31,847 nt of DNA, taken from assembly GCA_033763555.1 (NCBI GenBank), contig JANRKK010000025.1, positions 1 through 31,847 on the forward strand, in the 5' to 3' direction. Below the pieces are notes generated by a model that saw nothing but the letters and a program-made list of their open reading frames with translations, had not been told where the DNA came from and ran no database searches. Both the position numbers and the translations under genes were made by a program. Position 1 is the first letter of the stretch, and every line of letters starts with the position of its first letter. This document shows, piece after piece, positions 8,409-17,105 of the stretch. Origin of the DNA: JALYJG01 sp033763555 (GTDB taxonomy: Bacteria > Pseudomonadota > Alphaproteobacteria > UBA9219).

Positions 8409-9733
8409 GATTCCTCGCCACCCTTCTGCTCGTACTACTGGCGGCTCCAGCCCATGCCGTGAGTATCCAGGAAGTCGCCAGCAAAAACGGTATCAAAGCC
8501 TGGCTGGTGGAAGATCATAAATTGCCGCTGGTCGCCATGCGCTTCGCCTTTCGTGGTGGTGTTGAGCAGGACCCCGCCGACAGGCAAGGTCTCGCCAATT
8601 TGACGGTGAATATGCTGACGCAGGGCGCAGGTGCATATGATGCGGCAGCGTTCCAGCAGGAATTGGCTGACCATTCCATTCAAATGAGTTTCGATGCCAA
8701 CCGTGATGCCCTGCTTGGCGGCCTCAAAACCCTGAAAGAAGAACAAGGCAAGGCATTCGAGCTTCTGCGCCTTGCCCTGACCCAGCCACGCTTCGATACA
8801 ACTGAGCTTGAACGCCAGCGCGGACAGCAACTGGCGGCTCTGCGTTTTCAGCTCGGCAATCCCGAATGGCAGGCGCGTTATGCTTTGTTTCAACAGATTT
8901 TCGGAACACATCCCTACGGCAGCCGCCGTCTGGGCAGCACGGAAAGCCTGGCGCGCATCACGCGTGACGACATCGCAAGCTTTGCCGCACAGCATCTGGC
9001 ACGGAGCAATCTGATTATTGCTGTTGCCGGAGATATTACGGGCGACGAGCTGGTACAACTGCTTGATCAGACTTTTGGCGCTTTGCCGGAACATGCAGCC
9101 CTGACGCCAATGACGGATGTGGTATGGCCGAAAATTCCAGCCACCATTCTTGTATCGCGCGAGGGAACACAGACGAACATGCTGTTTGCTCTACCCGGCC
9201 CGAAGCGCGACAATCCCGACTGGCATGCGGCGGAGATTGCCAATTACATTCTGGGTGGTGGCGGGTTTTCCTCCCGCCTGATGCAGGATGTTCGCGATAA
9301 GGAAGGGCTGACCTACGGCATCGCCACCTCGCTGTCGCCCATGGATTATGGCGGTGTTCTGGCGGGGGAAACGGCCGTGGACAATCCTCAGGCTGGAAAA
9401 GCCTGGGCGCGGATACTTGAAACCATGCGCCGTTTTTACGAAGATGGTGCCAGCGAAAAGGAACTCGCCGCCGCCAAAGATTATTTGACAGGAGCCCTGC
9501 CCTTGACCATGACATCGACGGACAAGATCGCGGCCATACTGGTTGCGTTGCAGCTTGACGGTCAGAGCCGCGATTACTTGAACCAGCACAGCCAGCTGGT
9601 ACGGCGCGTAACGGCGGAAGATGTGAGGCGAGTCATACAACGCTGGTTCAACCCTGCGGGCCTCACCCTTTCGCTGGCGGGCCAGCCCGAAGGCATAGTG
9701 CCGACCGTCACAAAGGATTTGGTACGGGATTGA
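8405..9733 (+). CDS. M16 family peptidase-like protein, non-catalytic partner
   Basis: The 442-residue protein starts with a signal peptide (MRFLATLLLVLLAAPAHA). It aligns with the M16 fold, but where the zinc motif should be, QGLANLTVNML (residues 61-71) has Asn, Val and Asn in place of His, Glu and His. It keeps the substrate-binding segment RDKEGLTYG that M16 partner subunits use. It is therefore predicted to lack protease activity and to assist the upstream peptidase, as in mitochondrial and bacterial M16B heterodimers. The ATG overlaps the upstream stop by four bases and is preceded by GAAGGGGG. Both proteins are predicted periplasmic. Confidence 0.92.
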   Translation: MRFLATLLLVLLAAPAHAVSIQEVASKNGIKAWLVEDHKLPLVAMRFAFRGGVEQDPADRQGLANLTVNMLTQGAGAYDAAAFQQELADHSIQMSFDANRDALLGGLKTLKEEQGKAFELLRLALTQPRFDTTELERQRGQQLAALRFQLGNPEWQARYALFQQIFGTHPYGSRRLGSTESLARITRDDIASFAAQHLARSNLIIAVAGDITGDELVQLLDQTFGALPEHAALTPMTDVVWPKIPATILVSREGTQTNMLFALPGPKRDNPDWHAAEIANYILGGGGFSSRLMQDVRDKEGLTYGIATSLSPMDYGGVLAGETAVDNPQAGKAWARILETMRRFYEDGASEKELAAAKDYLTGALPLTMTSTDKIAAILVALQLDGQSRDYLNQHSQLVRRVTAEDVRRVIQRWFNPAGLTLSLAGQPEGIVPTVTKDLVRD

Positions 9734-9735
9734 TC

Positions 9736-11307
9736 ATGGCAGGTCTGACACAATTGCCGGAATGGCAAAATCTTCTCCGCCATCGGGATGCACTGAAATC
9801 TTCCGCGGATGTCATTCTGAATGATCCGCAACGTCTGGATAATTGTGAAATCGCACTCGACGGATTGCGATTGAATTATGCTCTGCATCAGGTAACACCG
9901 GAAACGATTAGCCTGCTGGTCAAGTTGGCGGAAGCACAGAAGCTGGCGGAATGGCGCAGCCGGATGCTGAACGGAGAGAAGGTCAACAGCACCGAAAGCC
10001 GCGCCGTGCTGCACACTGCCCTGCGCCAGACGAGCGATGCCCCGGTTAAAGTCGACGGCAAGGATGTCATTCCCGAAATCCGCGCGGTGCGGAAACGCAT
10101 GGCCGACTTTGTCGAAAATGTCCGCAGCGGGCAATGGAAAGGTGCGACGGGAAAATCCATCCGTCATATCGTTAATATCGGCATTGGCGGTTCCGATCTC
10201 GGCCCCCGTCTGGCTGTTCAGGCGCTGGCGCCTTACGCCTCCAAGCTTCAAGTGCATTTTGCCGCGAATGCCGATGCGTTTGATTTGCTCGCGACGCTGA
10301 AAAATATTGATCCTGCGGAAACATTGTTTGTCGTTGTGTCAAAGACCTTCACAACACAGGAAACTCTTCTCAACGCGCAAACGGCACGGCAATGGTTGAC
10401 CGCCAAGCTGGGCGACAAGGCCGTAGCGCAGCATTTCGTCGCCGTATCCACCAATGCCGCCGAAACCGCAAAATTCGGCATTCCTGCCGCAAATATGTTC
10501 CCAATGTGGGACTGGGTTGGCGGGCGTTTCAGCCTCTGGTCAGCGGTCGGGCTGAGCGTTGCGCTTGGTATTGGCATGGAAAATTTCGACGCCATGCTGT
10601 CCGGCGCAGCAGCGATGGATGAGCATTTCAAGAATGCGCCGCTGGCCCGCAATATGCCTGTGCTGCTTGCGCTGCTCGGCATCTGGCAGAGAAACTTCAT
10701 GGGCGCAGGTGCGCTGGCTATTTTACCCTACAGCGAACGGTTGCGCGAATTGCCGCGCTATCTCCAGCAGCTGGAAATGGAAAGCAACGGCAAATCCGTC
10801 AGCCGCGACGGCAAGACGGTTGATTATGAAACCGCGCCTGCGATCTTCGGTGATTGCGGGACGATCAGCCAGCATAGCTTCCACCAATGGCTGCATCAGG
10901 GCACAGGAAAAATTCCGGCGGATTTTATCGGCATCATGGAAGACGATCTGAACCAGCCCACACATCACCGCGCCCTGCTGGCCAATATGGCGGCGCAAGC
11001 CTGCGCGCTGGCTTTTGGAAACAGTCAGGCCGCCGCGCCACAAGATATGTATGTCGGCGAACGCTCCAGCACGCTGATCATGCTCGACCGTCTCGACCCC
11101 AAACATTTCGGCATGCTGCTGGCCCTGTATGAGCATAAAGTGTTCACGCAGGGCATCCTCTGGAACATCAATTCCTTCGACCAGCCGGGGGTGGATCTGG
11201 GCAAAAAAATGGCCCGCGGCCTGGAGGCCCCCACCGGGGCTGCCAGCCCTTCGGATGGGTTTTTAGCCTCCTTGCATGCCCGCATGGGCCAAATCGGCAA
11301 AAAATAA
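9736..11307 (+). CDS. pgi: glucose-6-phosphate isomerase
   Basis: Pgi interconverts glucose 6-phosphate and fructose 6-phosphate in the cytoplasm. The 523-residue protein carries the sugar-phosphate-binding IGIGGSDLGP, the segment VGGRFSLWSAVGLS, MESNGKSV near the catalytic glutamate, and QHSFHQWLHQGT with the catalytic histidine. The second PGI signature is EHKVFTQGILWNINSFDQ. An in-frame TTG at 9730 overlaps the stop of the M16 gene. The ATG at 9736 is preferred because GGGA lies six bases upstream. Glycolytic function is unrelated to the preceding peptidases, but the tight spacing suggests a shared transcript. Confidence 0.96.
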   Translation: MAGLTQLPEWQNLLRHRDALKSSADVILNDPQRLDNCEIALDGLRLNYALHQVTPETISLLVKLAEAQKLAEWRSRMLNGEKVNSTESRAVLHTALRQTSDAPVKVDGKDVIPEIRAVRKRMADFVENVRSGQWKGATGKSIRHIVNIGIGGSDLGPRLAVQALAPYASKLQVHFAANADAFDLLATLKNIDPAETLFVVVSKTFTTQETLLNAQTARQWLTAKLGDKAVAQHFVAVSTNAAETAKFGIPAANMFPMWDWVGGRFSLWSAVGLSVALGIGMENFDAMLSGAAAMDEHFKNAPLARNMPVLLALLGIWQRNFMGAGALAILPYSERLRELPRYLQQLEMESNGKSVSRDGKTVDYETAPAIFGDCGTISQHSFHQWLHQGTGKIPADFIGIMEDDLNQPTHHRALLANMAAQACALAFGNSQAAAPQDMYVGERSSTLIMLDRLDPKHFGMLLALYEHKVFTQGILWNINSFDQPGVDLGKKMARGLEAPTGAASPSDGFLASLHARMGQIGKK

Positions 11308-11371
11308 CTGCAAATCAAAGGGTTATAGGTCTGCAACGTAAGGATTCATTAAAAATTCCTTGCCAGAATAG

Positions 11372-11392
11372 CCGGGTGCTTAACCTACCCGG
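11372..11392. repeat. short inverted repeat between pgi and the pentapeptide genes
   Basis: CCGGGT at 11372-11377 and ACCCGG at 11387-11392 form a six-base stem around a nine-base loop. No T-tract follows, so it is a poor intrinsic terminator. It could be an operator or chance. The 114-base gap holds no other clear signal. Confidence 0.25.
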
Positions 11393-11421
11393 TATCAGGA
11401 TGATCCCGGCCCGGATGGACT

Positions 11422-12633
11422 ATGACTGAAAAGAAGCCTCTCACCCGCCTCAGCCAGGATGAACTGGACGCCATCGTCAGCAAGCACGGCATGTTCCGCT
11501 CGGCGCGGATGGGTGGCGTGCGCGCCATTCTGTCCAGCCATGATCTTTCCGGCCTGTCGCTGCGTCAGCAGGATTTGTCGCATGCGGATTTCAGCGGCGC
11601 GACCATGACAAAAGTCGATCTCGGAGAAGCAAAGCTGGACTACGCCATTTTCTTCGGCACGGATTTGCGGCACGCCAATCTGCAAAATGCCAGCCTGGTG
11701 CGCTCCGACCTGCGCGGCGCTTGCCTGCGTGGAGCCTTGCTGACCGGGGCCGACTTGACGGGTGCGGATTTACGCGAAGGCGTCCTTGCCAGTCCCGATC
11801 CATCCGGCAATCTGATGCCTGTACATGAAGGCCATTCCAAAAGCTGGGAAGGCGGCGCGGATTTCAGCGGCGCCAATCTCAGTGAATCCAAACTATCCGG
11901 CGCGGTCGCCATTGAAACGAATTTCAGCGATGCAACCATGCGCGGCTGCAAGATCGTCCGCGCCAGCCTGGCGGGTGCGAATTTCAGTGGCACGAACCTC
12001 GAAGGTGCCGATCTCAGCATGTGCGATCTGCGCGAAGCCAATCTGAAAGGCGCAGTTCTTGTAAATGCCGCGCTCAGCCTGGCCAATCTTACCGATGCCA
12101 ATCTTGCAGGCGCTTTGACAGCCGCGCCCGTAGGACCGACCGTTAAAGACCTGCCTGCGCCGATCGATGTCCTGCTGCGCCAACATACTTTGTGGGTCGG
12201 CAGCAACGCGCGCGAAGGCGAGCGCCTGGATATCAGTGAGTTTGACCTGCGGGGCGTCAATTTCACCGATGCGCAGTTGCAAACCGCCGATCTGACGCGC
12301 GCCGATTTGCGCCATACGAATTTCCAATCCGCCGATCTGCGCGGCTCCAGCTTCGTCGGCGCCAAACTGAACAACGCCAATCTGCAGGGCGCGCAGCTGC
12401 ACCCCCTCGTGCTGGCGCAGGGGCGCGCTTTGCCAAGCGATATGGTGCAAGCCTCGCTCCGCTACGCCAATCTCAGCGGCGCGGATTTGCGCGAGGTCAA
12501 TTTCCGCGGTGCGGATCTGTACTACGCCAATCTTTTGAACGCCGATTTGACGGGCGCGGATTTGACGGGAGCCAATCTGGAAGGTGCGCGCATGAACACG
12601 GAACAGGCCGCGCGATTGAAGGCAACGGGATAG
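11422..12633 (+). CDS. pentapeptide-repeat protein, copy 1
   Basis: This 403-residue protein is mostly tandem pentapeptides of the A(D/N)LXX type, such as ADFSG, ANLQN, ADLRG and ANFSG, which fold as a right-handed quadrilateral beta-helix. The stacks cover roughly residues 38-120, 145-235 and 283-395. The repeats are interrupted by a non-repeat linker near 125-145 and by a helical segment at about 244-282 (LPAPIDVLLRQHTLWVGSN). The N-terminal segment at 10-44 (ELDAIVSKHGMFRSARMGG) has the same helix-H-x-x-aromatic plan, so the protein looks like two capped beta-helix modules in one chain. There is no signal peptide or membrane segment. The next gene is a paralog four bases downstream. The function is unknown; pentapeptide proteins include gyrase-protecting DNA mimics and effector scaffolds, but nothing here picks one. 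Confidence 0.9.
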   Translation: MTEKKPLTRLSQDELDAIVSKHGMFRSARMGGVRAILSSHDLSGLSLRQQDLSHADFSGATMTKVDLGEAKLDYAIFFGTDLRHANLQNASLVRSDLRGACLRGALLTGADLTGADLREGVLASPDPSGNLMPVHEGHSKSWEGGADFSGANLSESKLSGAVAIETNFSDATMRGCKIVRASLAGANFSGTNLEGADLSMCDLREANLKGAVLVNAALSLANLTDANLAGALTAAPVGPTVKDLPAPIDVLLRQHTLWVGSNAREGERLDISEFDLRGVNFTDAQLQTADLTRADLRHTNFQSADLRGSSFVGAKLNNANLQGAQLHPLVLAQGRALPSDMVQASLRYANLSGADLREVNFRGADLYYANLLNADLTGADLTGANLEGARMNTEQAARLKATG

Positions 12634-12637
12634 TCTT

Positions 12638-13906
12638 ATGGACGACAAAAAACTCACCCGCATCACCCAGCCTGAACTCGACGCGATCCTGCAGAAGCAT
12701 GAATCCTATCTGGTCGGGCGCGTGGGCGGCGTAAAGGCAAATCTGGCCTATCACGACCTGTCCAACATGTCGCTGGCGAAGAAAAACCTGTCGGACGCCG
12801 ATTTCACGGGTGCGTCACTGGTCGAGGCGGATTTGCGCGGCGCGAAACTGGACCGCGCCATCCTGTTTTGCACCGATATGCGCAAGGCAAACTTACACGG
12901 CGCCAGCCTGATACGCGCCGATCTGCGTGGCGCGGCTCTGCGCGGTGCCAATCTGGTCGGCACGAATATGAGCGGCGTGGATCTGCGTGAAGGGGCCCTG
13001 GCCAATGCCAGTTCGGGCGGCGAGTTGAAAGCTGCACACAAAGATTTGACCGTCGCGGACAAAGGCGGCGCCAATCTTAGTGGCGCCAATCTCAGCGATT
13101 CCAAACTGGCAGGCGCAGTCGCCGTCGGCAGCAATTTCAGCGACGCAACCCTGAAAAGCACGAAATTCAACACCGCCAGCCTGAAGGGTGCCAATTTCAG
13201 TGGTGCCAATCTGGAAGGCGCCGATCTCAGCGATTGCGATCTCGAAGGCATCAATCTGCGCGATGCCGTCCTGACCAACACGGCCATTAATCTCAGCGAG
13301 GTTGCCGCAGAAAATAAAGTCGGCGCGTTGACACATGAATCGGTTGGCTTGTCGATCAAGGATTTGCCCGCGCCAATTGAAGAGCTTTTGAAACTTCACG
13401 CCACCTGGCTCGACAGCAATGGCCAGCAGGGCAAGCCCTTTGACATCAGCAAATATGATCTGCGCAACGGCCCGCGCTTCAACCGCGCGCGCCTGACCAT
13501 GATGCGCGGTGCCAGCGCGACTTTATACGGATTGAATTTCAGCGAGGCGCAGATGCAGGCGGCCGATTTGCATGATGCCGATTTGCGCCATGCCAATTTC
13601 CAGTCCGCTGACATGCGCGGCATCATGCTGAATGGCGCACGGCTGAATAACGCCAATCTGCAGGGTGTCGATCTGCGCCCCCTGATGCTGGCGCAGGGAC
13701 GTGCGCTCAGCGCCAATCTGTCAGGCGCAGCACTGCGTTATGTCAATTTTTCAGGAGCCAATTTGCAAAAAGCCAATTTCCGCAAGGCGGATTTGAGCGA
13801 CGCCGATCTACGCGATGCCGATATTACGGGTGCGGATTTCACCGATGCCAATCTGGAAGGCGCGCAGCTGGACGATAAGCAGAAAGCCCTGCTGAAAAAG
13901 CCCTAA
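12638..13906 (+). CDS. pentapeptide-repeat protein, copy 2 (tandem paralog)
   Basis: This 422-residue protein follows copy 1 after four bases and shares its architecture. The N-terminal cap is LTRITQPELDAILQKHESY. Three pentapeptide blocks follow, with a linker near 128-148 (SSGGELKAAHKDLTVADKGG). A second cap starts near residue 243 (LPAPIEELLKLHATWLDSNG). Similarity along the whole length shows an ancient tandem duplication; the sequences have diverged enough that this is not recent. Relative to copy 1 it carries about 19 extra residues after the second cap (NGPRFNRARLTMMRGASAT), which break the repeat register. It is probably cytosolic and co-translated with copy 1. Its stop is only seven bases from the convergent flgD stop. 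No specific function can be assigned. Confidence 0.9.
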   Translation: MDDKKLTRITQPELDAILQKHESYLVGRVGGVKANLAYHDLSNMSLAKKNLSDADFTGASLVEADLRGAKLDRAILFCTDMRKANLHGASLIRADLRGAALRGANLVGTNMSGVDLREGALANASSGGELKAAHKDLTVADKGGANLSGANLSDSKLAGAVAVGSNFSDATLKSTKFNTASLKGANFSGANLEGADLSDCDLEGINLRDAVLTNTAINLSEVAAENKVGALTHESVGLSIKDLPAPIEELLKLHATWLDSNGQQGKPFDISKYDLRNGPRFNRARLTMMRGASATLYGLNFSEAQMQAADLHDADLRHANFQSADMRGIMLNGARLNNANLQGVDLRPLMLAQGRALSANLSGAALRYVNFSGANLQKANFRKADLSDADLRDADITGADFTDANLEGAQLDDKQKALLKKP

Positions 13907-13913
13907 CAGCCGA

Positions 13914-14675
13914 TTAAGTACCAGTCGTTGTTGTCGGCGGCGGCAGATTATTGGAATCATACACCGCACCCACGCTCGCGCTGCTGACTTCCGTACCATT
14001 ACCCAGCAACAAGCCAATGGTACCGTCGCTGTGGCTCTGCACCGCCGTAACAAGGCCAAGAGCCCGGATATCCGTAACGGAAACCGATGTGCCGTCGGGC
14101 TTTTTGGCGGTCAGCTGGAAGCGATAGGCACCATCCGGCAACTGATCGCCATTGATGCCTTTGCCGTCCCAGCTGATGTAATTCATGCCTGTCTGTTTCG
14201 AGCCTGTCAGGTTCGCAACCGTCTTGCCTGTGGAATCGATCACATTGACGGTGACGGTCTGCACGCCTGCCGGAAGCTTGTAAGCCAAATTCGCCTTGCC
14301 ATTCTGCAAGGGCAGCGCGTTCGAGGTTGGCACTTCGACATATTTGCCAATATAGCTGATGGTCGAGGCAAGGCCACCCGAAGTCTTCTGCATGTTGATC
14401 AGCGTCTGAAGATTGCTGTTGGTGTTCAATTGCTGTTCGACGCCCGCAAACTGCACCAATTCTTGCGTAAACTGGTTGGTGTCGGTGGCGTTGGTCGGAT
14501 CCTGATGCTTCAGCTGCGTCATCAGGATTTTGAGGAAGGTGTTGAAATTCCCCGCAATGCCTTGCGTATTTGTGTTTGAATTAGCATTGCTGTTGGCAAT
14601 GGTTTGCGACTGCTGGCTCAGGTAATTCTGCAGAATGGTGTTCTGCTGGGCGGTGATAGCGTCGGTGGTGCTCAT
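13914..14675 (-). CDS. flgD: flagellar hook assembly scaffold FlgD
   Basis: FlgD caps the growing hook so that FlgE subunits can be added; it is exported by the flagellar type III apparatus. The 253-residue protein has the family signature FLKILMTQLKHQDPTNATD (residues 47-65) followed by QFTQELVQFAGVEQQL. The C-terminal half carries the FlgD Ig-like region, with GWDGKG-type wording present as ISWDGKGINGDQLPDG. The N-terminal 40 residues are Asn/Gln/Ser-rich, as in other exported flagellar proteins. A strong AAGGAG lies five to six bases before the ATG at 14675. It is the last gene of the flgI-flgJ-flgN-fliK-flgD operon, ten bases after fliK. Confidence 0.95.
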   Translation of the reverse strand: MSTTDAITAQQNTILQNYLSQQSQTIANSNANSNTNTQGIAGNFNTFLKILMTQLKHQDPTNATDTNQFTQELVQFAGVEQQLNTNSNLQTLINMQKTSGGLASTISYIGKYVEVPTSNALPLQNGKANLAYKLPAGVQTVTVNVIDSTGKTVANLTGSKQTGMNYISWDGKGINGDQLPDGAYRFQLTAKKPDGTSVSVTDIRALGLVTAVQSHSDGTIGLLLGNGTEVSSASVGAVYDSNNLPPPTTTTGT

Positions 14676-14685
14676 GGGTTTCTCC

Positions 14686-16617
14686 TTAAACTTTCATATT
14701 GACCCGGCCCGGCGTCAGATACCAGGTTTCGGGTGCGTCATGCGTGGCTTCGGCAACAGGCGTGGCTTCCGCGGAAGGCTTGCCATTGCCTGTTTCATCG
14801 GCCATCTGGCCCGATGAGTTTCCGGATTGCCCGCTGAGACTGAATTGCAGGCTGCCGGAGTCAGCGCGCAGACCTGCCTCCTGCAGGGCGCGCTCGAGAC
14901 TTCTCACATCCTTGAGAAGCAAATCCAGCGTGGACGGATTATCCGCCACGACCATTCCTTGAACCCGACCATCCTGAGCGATCGTCAGCTTGATATGAAT
15001 CCGCCCAAGTTCGGCGGGGCGCAGTTGGATGGTCATTTGATCGTCGCCGTTGCGGGCGCTGCGGTTGAGGCGCAAAATCACCTGCTCGACCGGGCTTGGC
15101 AACCCTGTCAAGCCGCCATTGAGTGCGCGCGCCGCCGAAAGCTGGCTGGCGAAATTATAAGGGCCGATGGAAGTCGTGCCGTCCATGACAGCCAGCCAGG
15201 GTGCTTGGTTAGTTGATGTATTCAGCGAAGCACCTTGTGCCCAGCCTTTGCCATCCGCCTGCAGGCCCATATCCAGCATCGCGCCGCCATGCCCGCCGAG
15301 AGGCGCCATCGCCTCGCCCCGCAAAGCCGCAACAACAGCCGCTGGCGCTGCACGACCGAATAAATGATTGATGGTGTTGTTGAACAGGCCCCAGAAACTG
15401 TCCTGCAGCTTTTGCATGTCCGGCACAGTTTCAGGCATGGAGTCTGTTTCCAGCGCAGATTCCACTGCCGCTTCCAGCAAAACAGTCCGATCAGACACTG
15501 TTTCAAGAGCGTCACCTTCTACAACCGGAGTCATGTCGGGTTTGGCCGTATCCACAACATCCGAGGATTTTTGCGCGGCGGCACCTATGGCCAATCCGAA
15601 GGTGCGTAGAATTGCGACAAAATTTTTCAAATCCAGCTTGATCTGATCTTCTGGCAGAAGCGCATCCGCCAGAATGGGTTGTGCATTAGAATCCACCGGG
15701 ATGTCGGCATCTGGAGTTAAAGACATCCCATCAGCGGAAACCAGATCGAGCCGCTGTTCGACCAGCCGTGTCAAAATCACCAATCCCATGAAAATCGCTG
15801 CCAGCGCATCTCCTGCCTGATCATCCTTAACTTCCGTGCTCGCAACATCTCCGGTCGGTTTAGCATCACCAGCCTTGGCGAGAAGATCGGCCAGTTTTTT
15901 CTCAATATCCTCATCCTTGGCATAACGGCAGAAAAGCGTGAACTGGCGCAGGTCGCGCAGAATTAAAGGATTGAAATCCGCTTCCGCGGCGGCGCTGTTG
16001 GCATCTACGGCTTCAACCGGAACTTCCGGCCTGCCTGCCGCGCGCGCATCCTGCAGTGCCTGGACAATCCATTTCAAAATGGTTTTCAGTTCGGCCAGAA
16101 CATCCAGCAGGGTCTTTTGGTCAATTTCCGGCAAGGACGCCAGATCAATTTCATCATGCCGTTCGCAAGCGGAAGCCTCGGCTGTACCCGTGCATGTCAC
16201 AATATCTGCTGTATCCACAGCATTTTCCTGCGATGGCGTCACGACCATTTCGGACGAAGTTTGGACATTTGGGGGCTTTGCTGCCGCGGCATCGGCGGCT
16301 GGAGGCGATTTAGCGTTTTTATCGGCAGAACAATGGGTGGTTCCAACCTGTCTCAGGCTCTGCGCCTTTAAACGTTCCAGAAAATTGGCAAGAGTCGGCG
16401 GGATTTTATTGGAAGAAAAAACCGATAGGTCATCGCCCGCACCCGGCAAAGATGTTTTCTTTGGCGCATTGTTGAACTTGCCGCCGCGCGACAGAAGATC
16501 GGTAAACAGCTTAGCGCCTTCCGGATCGCTTTCGATCGCCGCGCCAAGCGATGCCAGAAGATTGGCCGCAAGATTGCCGCTGCGATTTAAGGCTTCCAGG
16601 GAAGAATGGGTATCCAT
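14686..16617 (-). CDS. fliK: flagellar hook-length control protein FliK
   Basis: The 643-residue protein has a long, variable, Ala/Asp-rich N-terminal region and a conserved C-terminal Flg_hook domain at about residues 520-600 (MTIQLRPAELGRIHIKL, then GRVQGMVVADNPSTLDLL and LRSLERAL-like wording). This is the layout of FliK, the molecular ruler that measures hook length and switches export specificity through FlhB. It is followed by a Gly/Ser-rich tail. The position directly upstream of flgD, and downstream of the flgN-like gene, supports the call. The ATG at 16617 has AAAGG at a long spacing, so the start is slightly uncertain. The N-terminal region has no recognised domain and will align poorly with relatives. 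Confidence 0.9.
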   Translation of the reverse strand: MDTHSSLEALNRSGNLAANLLASLGAAIESDPEGAKLFTDLLSRGGKFNNAPKKTSLPGAGDDLSVFSSNKIPPTLANFLERLKAQSLRQVGTTHCSADKNAKSPPAADAAAAKPPNVQTSSEMVVTPSQENAVDTADIVTCTGTAEASACERHDEIDLASLPEIDQKTLLDVLAELKTILKWIVQALQDARAAGRPEVPVEAVDANSAAAEADFNPLILRDLRQFTLFCRYAKDEDIEKKLADLLAKAGDAKPTGDVASTEVKDDQAGDALAAIFMGLVILTRLVEQRLDLVSADGMSLTPDADIPVDSNAQPILADALLPEDQIKLDLKNFVAILRTFGLAIGAAAQKSSDVVDTAKPDMTPVVEGDALETVSDRTVLLEAAVESALETDSMPETVPDMQKLQDSFWGLFNNTINHLFGRAAPAAVVAALRGEAMAPLGGHGGAMLDMGLQADGKGWAQGASLNTSTNQAPWLAVMDGTTSIGPYNFASQLSAARALNGGLTGLPSPVEQVILRLNRSARNGDDQMTIQLRPAELGRIHIKLTIAQDGRVQGMVVADNPSTLDLLLKDVRSLERALQEAGLRADSGSLQFSLSGQSGNSSGQMADETGNGKPSAEATPVAEATHDAPETWYLTPGRVNMKV

Positions 16618-16634
16618 AACTTATCAAAACCTTT

Positions 16635-17105
16635 CTAGACGGTACGGCTGACGGCAATGGGCTTGCAGGTCGGGCTGTAGCCGCCAAGTTCCAGATGCGC
16701 GGTGTTGGGATTGGTGTAAGCCGTTGGTGTCAGCGCTTCCTGCTTGACGATGGAGACGATGTCTTGAATCAGGCGCTGCGTCGCTGTAACCGCTATACGC
16801 AGCATGTGGGCATTCGCTTCCGTTACATCCGACAATTTCTGAGCTGCGGCTTTTAGTGCGGCGCGCGCATCGGACGGCAGACTTTTGACGATTTCTGGCT
16901 GGGCGGCGAGGGATTTCATACCCGAGCGGTAATTCATCGTCAGGCGCTGCTTGCGCTTGAGCAAAGCGGCGTGCTGTTCCTGGTTGCGGGTGTTCACCAG
17001 ACCTTCTTCTTCGCCCATGATCTGGCTCAGCTCATTCATCACGCCGATCATGGCTGCAACGCCTGCGGGCGTCTGGGCAAAACTTTTGTTATGGTGCGAG
17101 AGCAT
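16635..17105 (-). CDS. flgN: FlgN-like flagellar export chaperone
   Basis: The 156-residue protein is predicted to be largely alpha-helical: heptad-like stretches run from about residue 14 to 120, including MNELSQIMGEEEGLVNTRN and KLSDVTEANAHMLRIAVTA. This is the plan of FlgN, the cytoplasmic chaperone for the hook-filament junction proteins FlgK and FlgL. The assignment rests on that pattern together with position after flgI and flgJ. The ATG is preceded by a near-perfect AGGAGGT. It overlaps the end of flgJ by 17 bases and is 17 bases ahead of fliK. Sequence conservation in the family is low, so the name is less secure than those of its neighbours. Confidence 0.75.
   Translation of the reverse strand: MLSHHNKSFAQTPAGVAAMIGVMNELSQIMGEEEGLVNTRNQEQHAALLKRKQRLTMNYRSGMKSLAAQPEIVKSLPSDARAALKAAAQKLSDVTEANAHMLRIAVTATQRLIQDIVSIVKQEALTPTAYTNPNTAHLELGGYSPTCKPIAVSRTV

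Noticed and set aside
11640..12380. Long minus-strand frame of 246 codons opposite the first pentapeptide gene.
   Set aside because: It mirrors the regular repeat of the real gene, has repetitive Leu/Ala/Arg/Ser composition and no ribosome-binding site.
11422..13906. The strongly periodic DNA of the pentapeptide genes as a tandem or CRISPR-like repeat.
   Set aside because: The periodicity is in steps of 15 bases, in frame, with varied codons; it reflects protein repeats, with no spacer-repeat structure.
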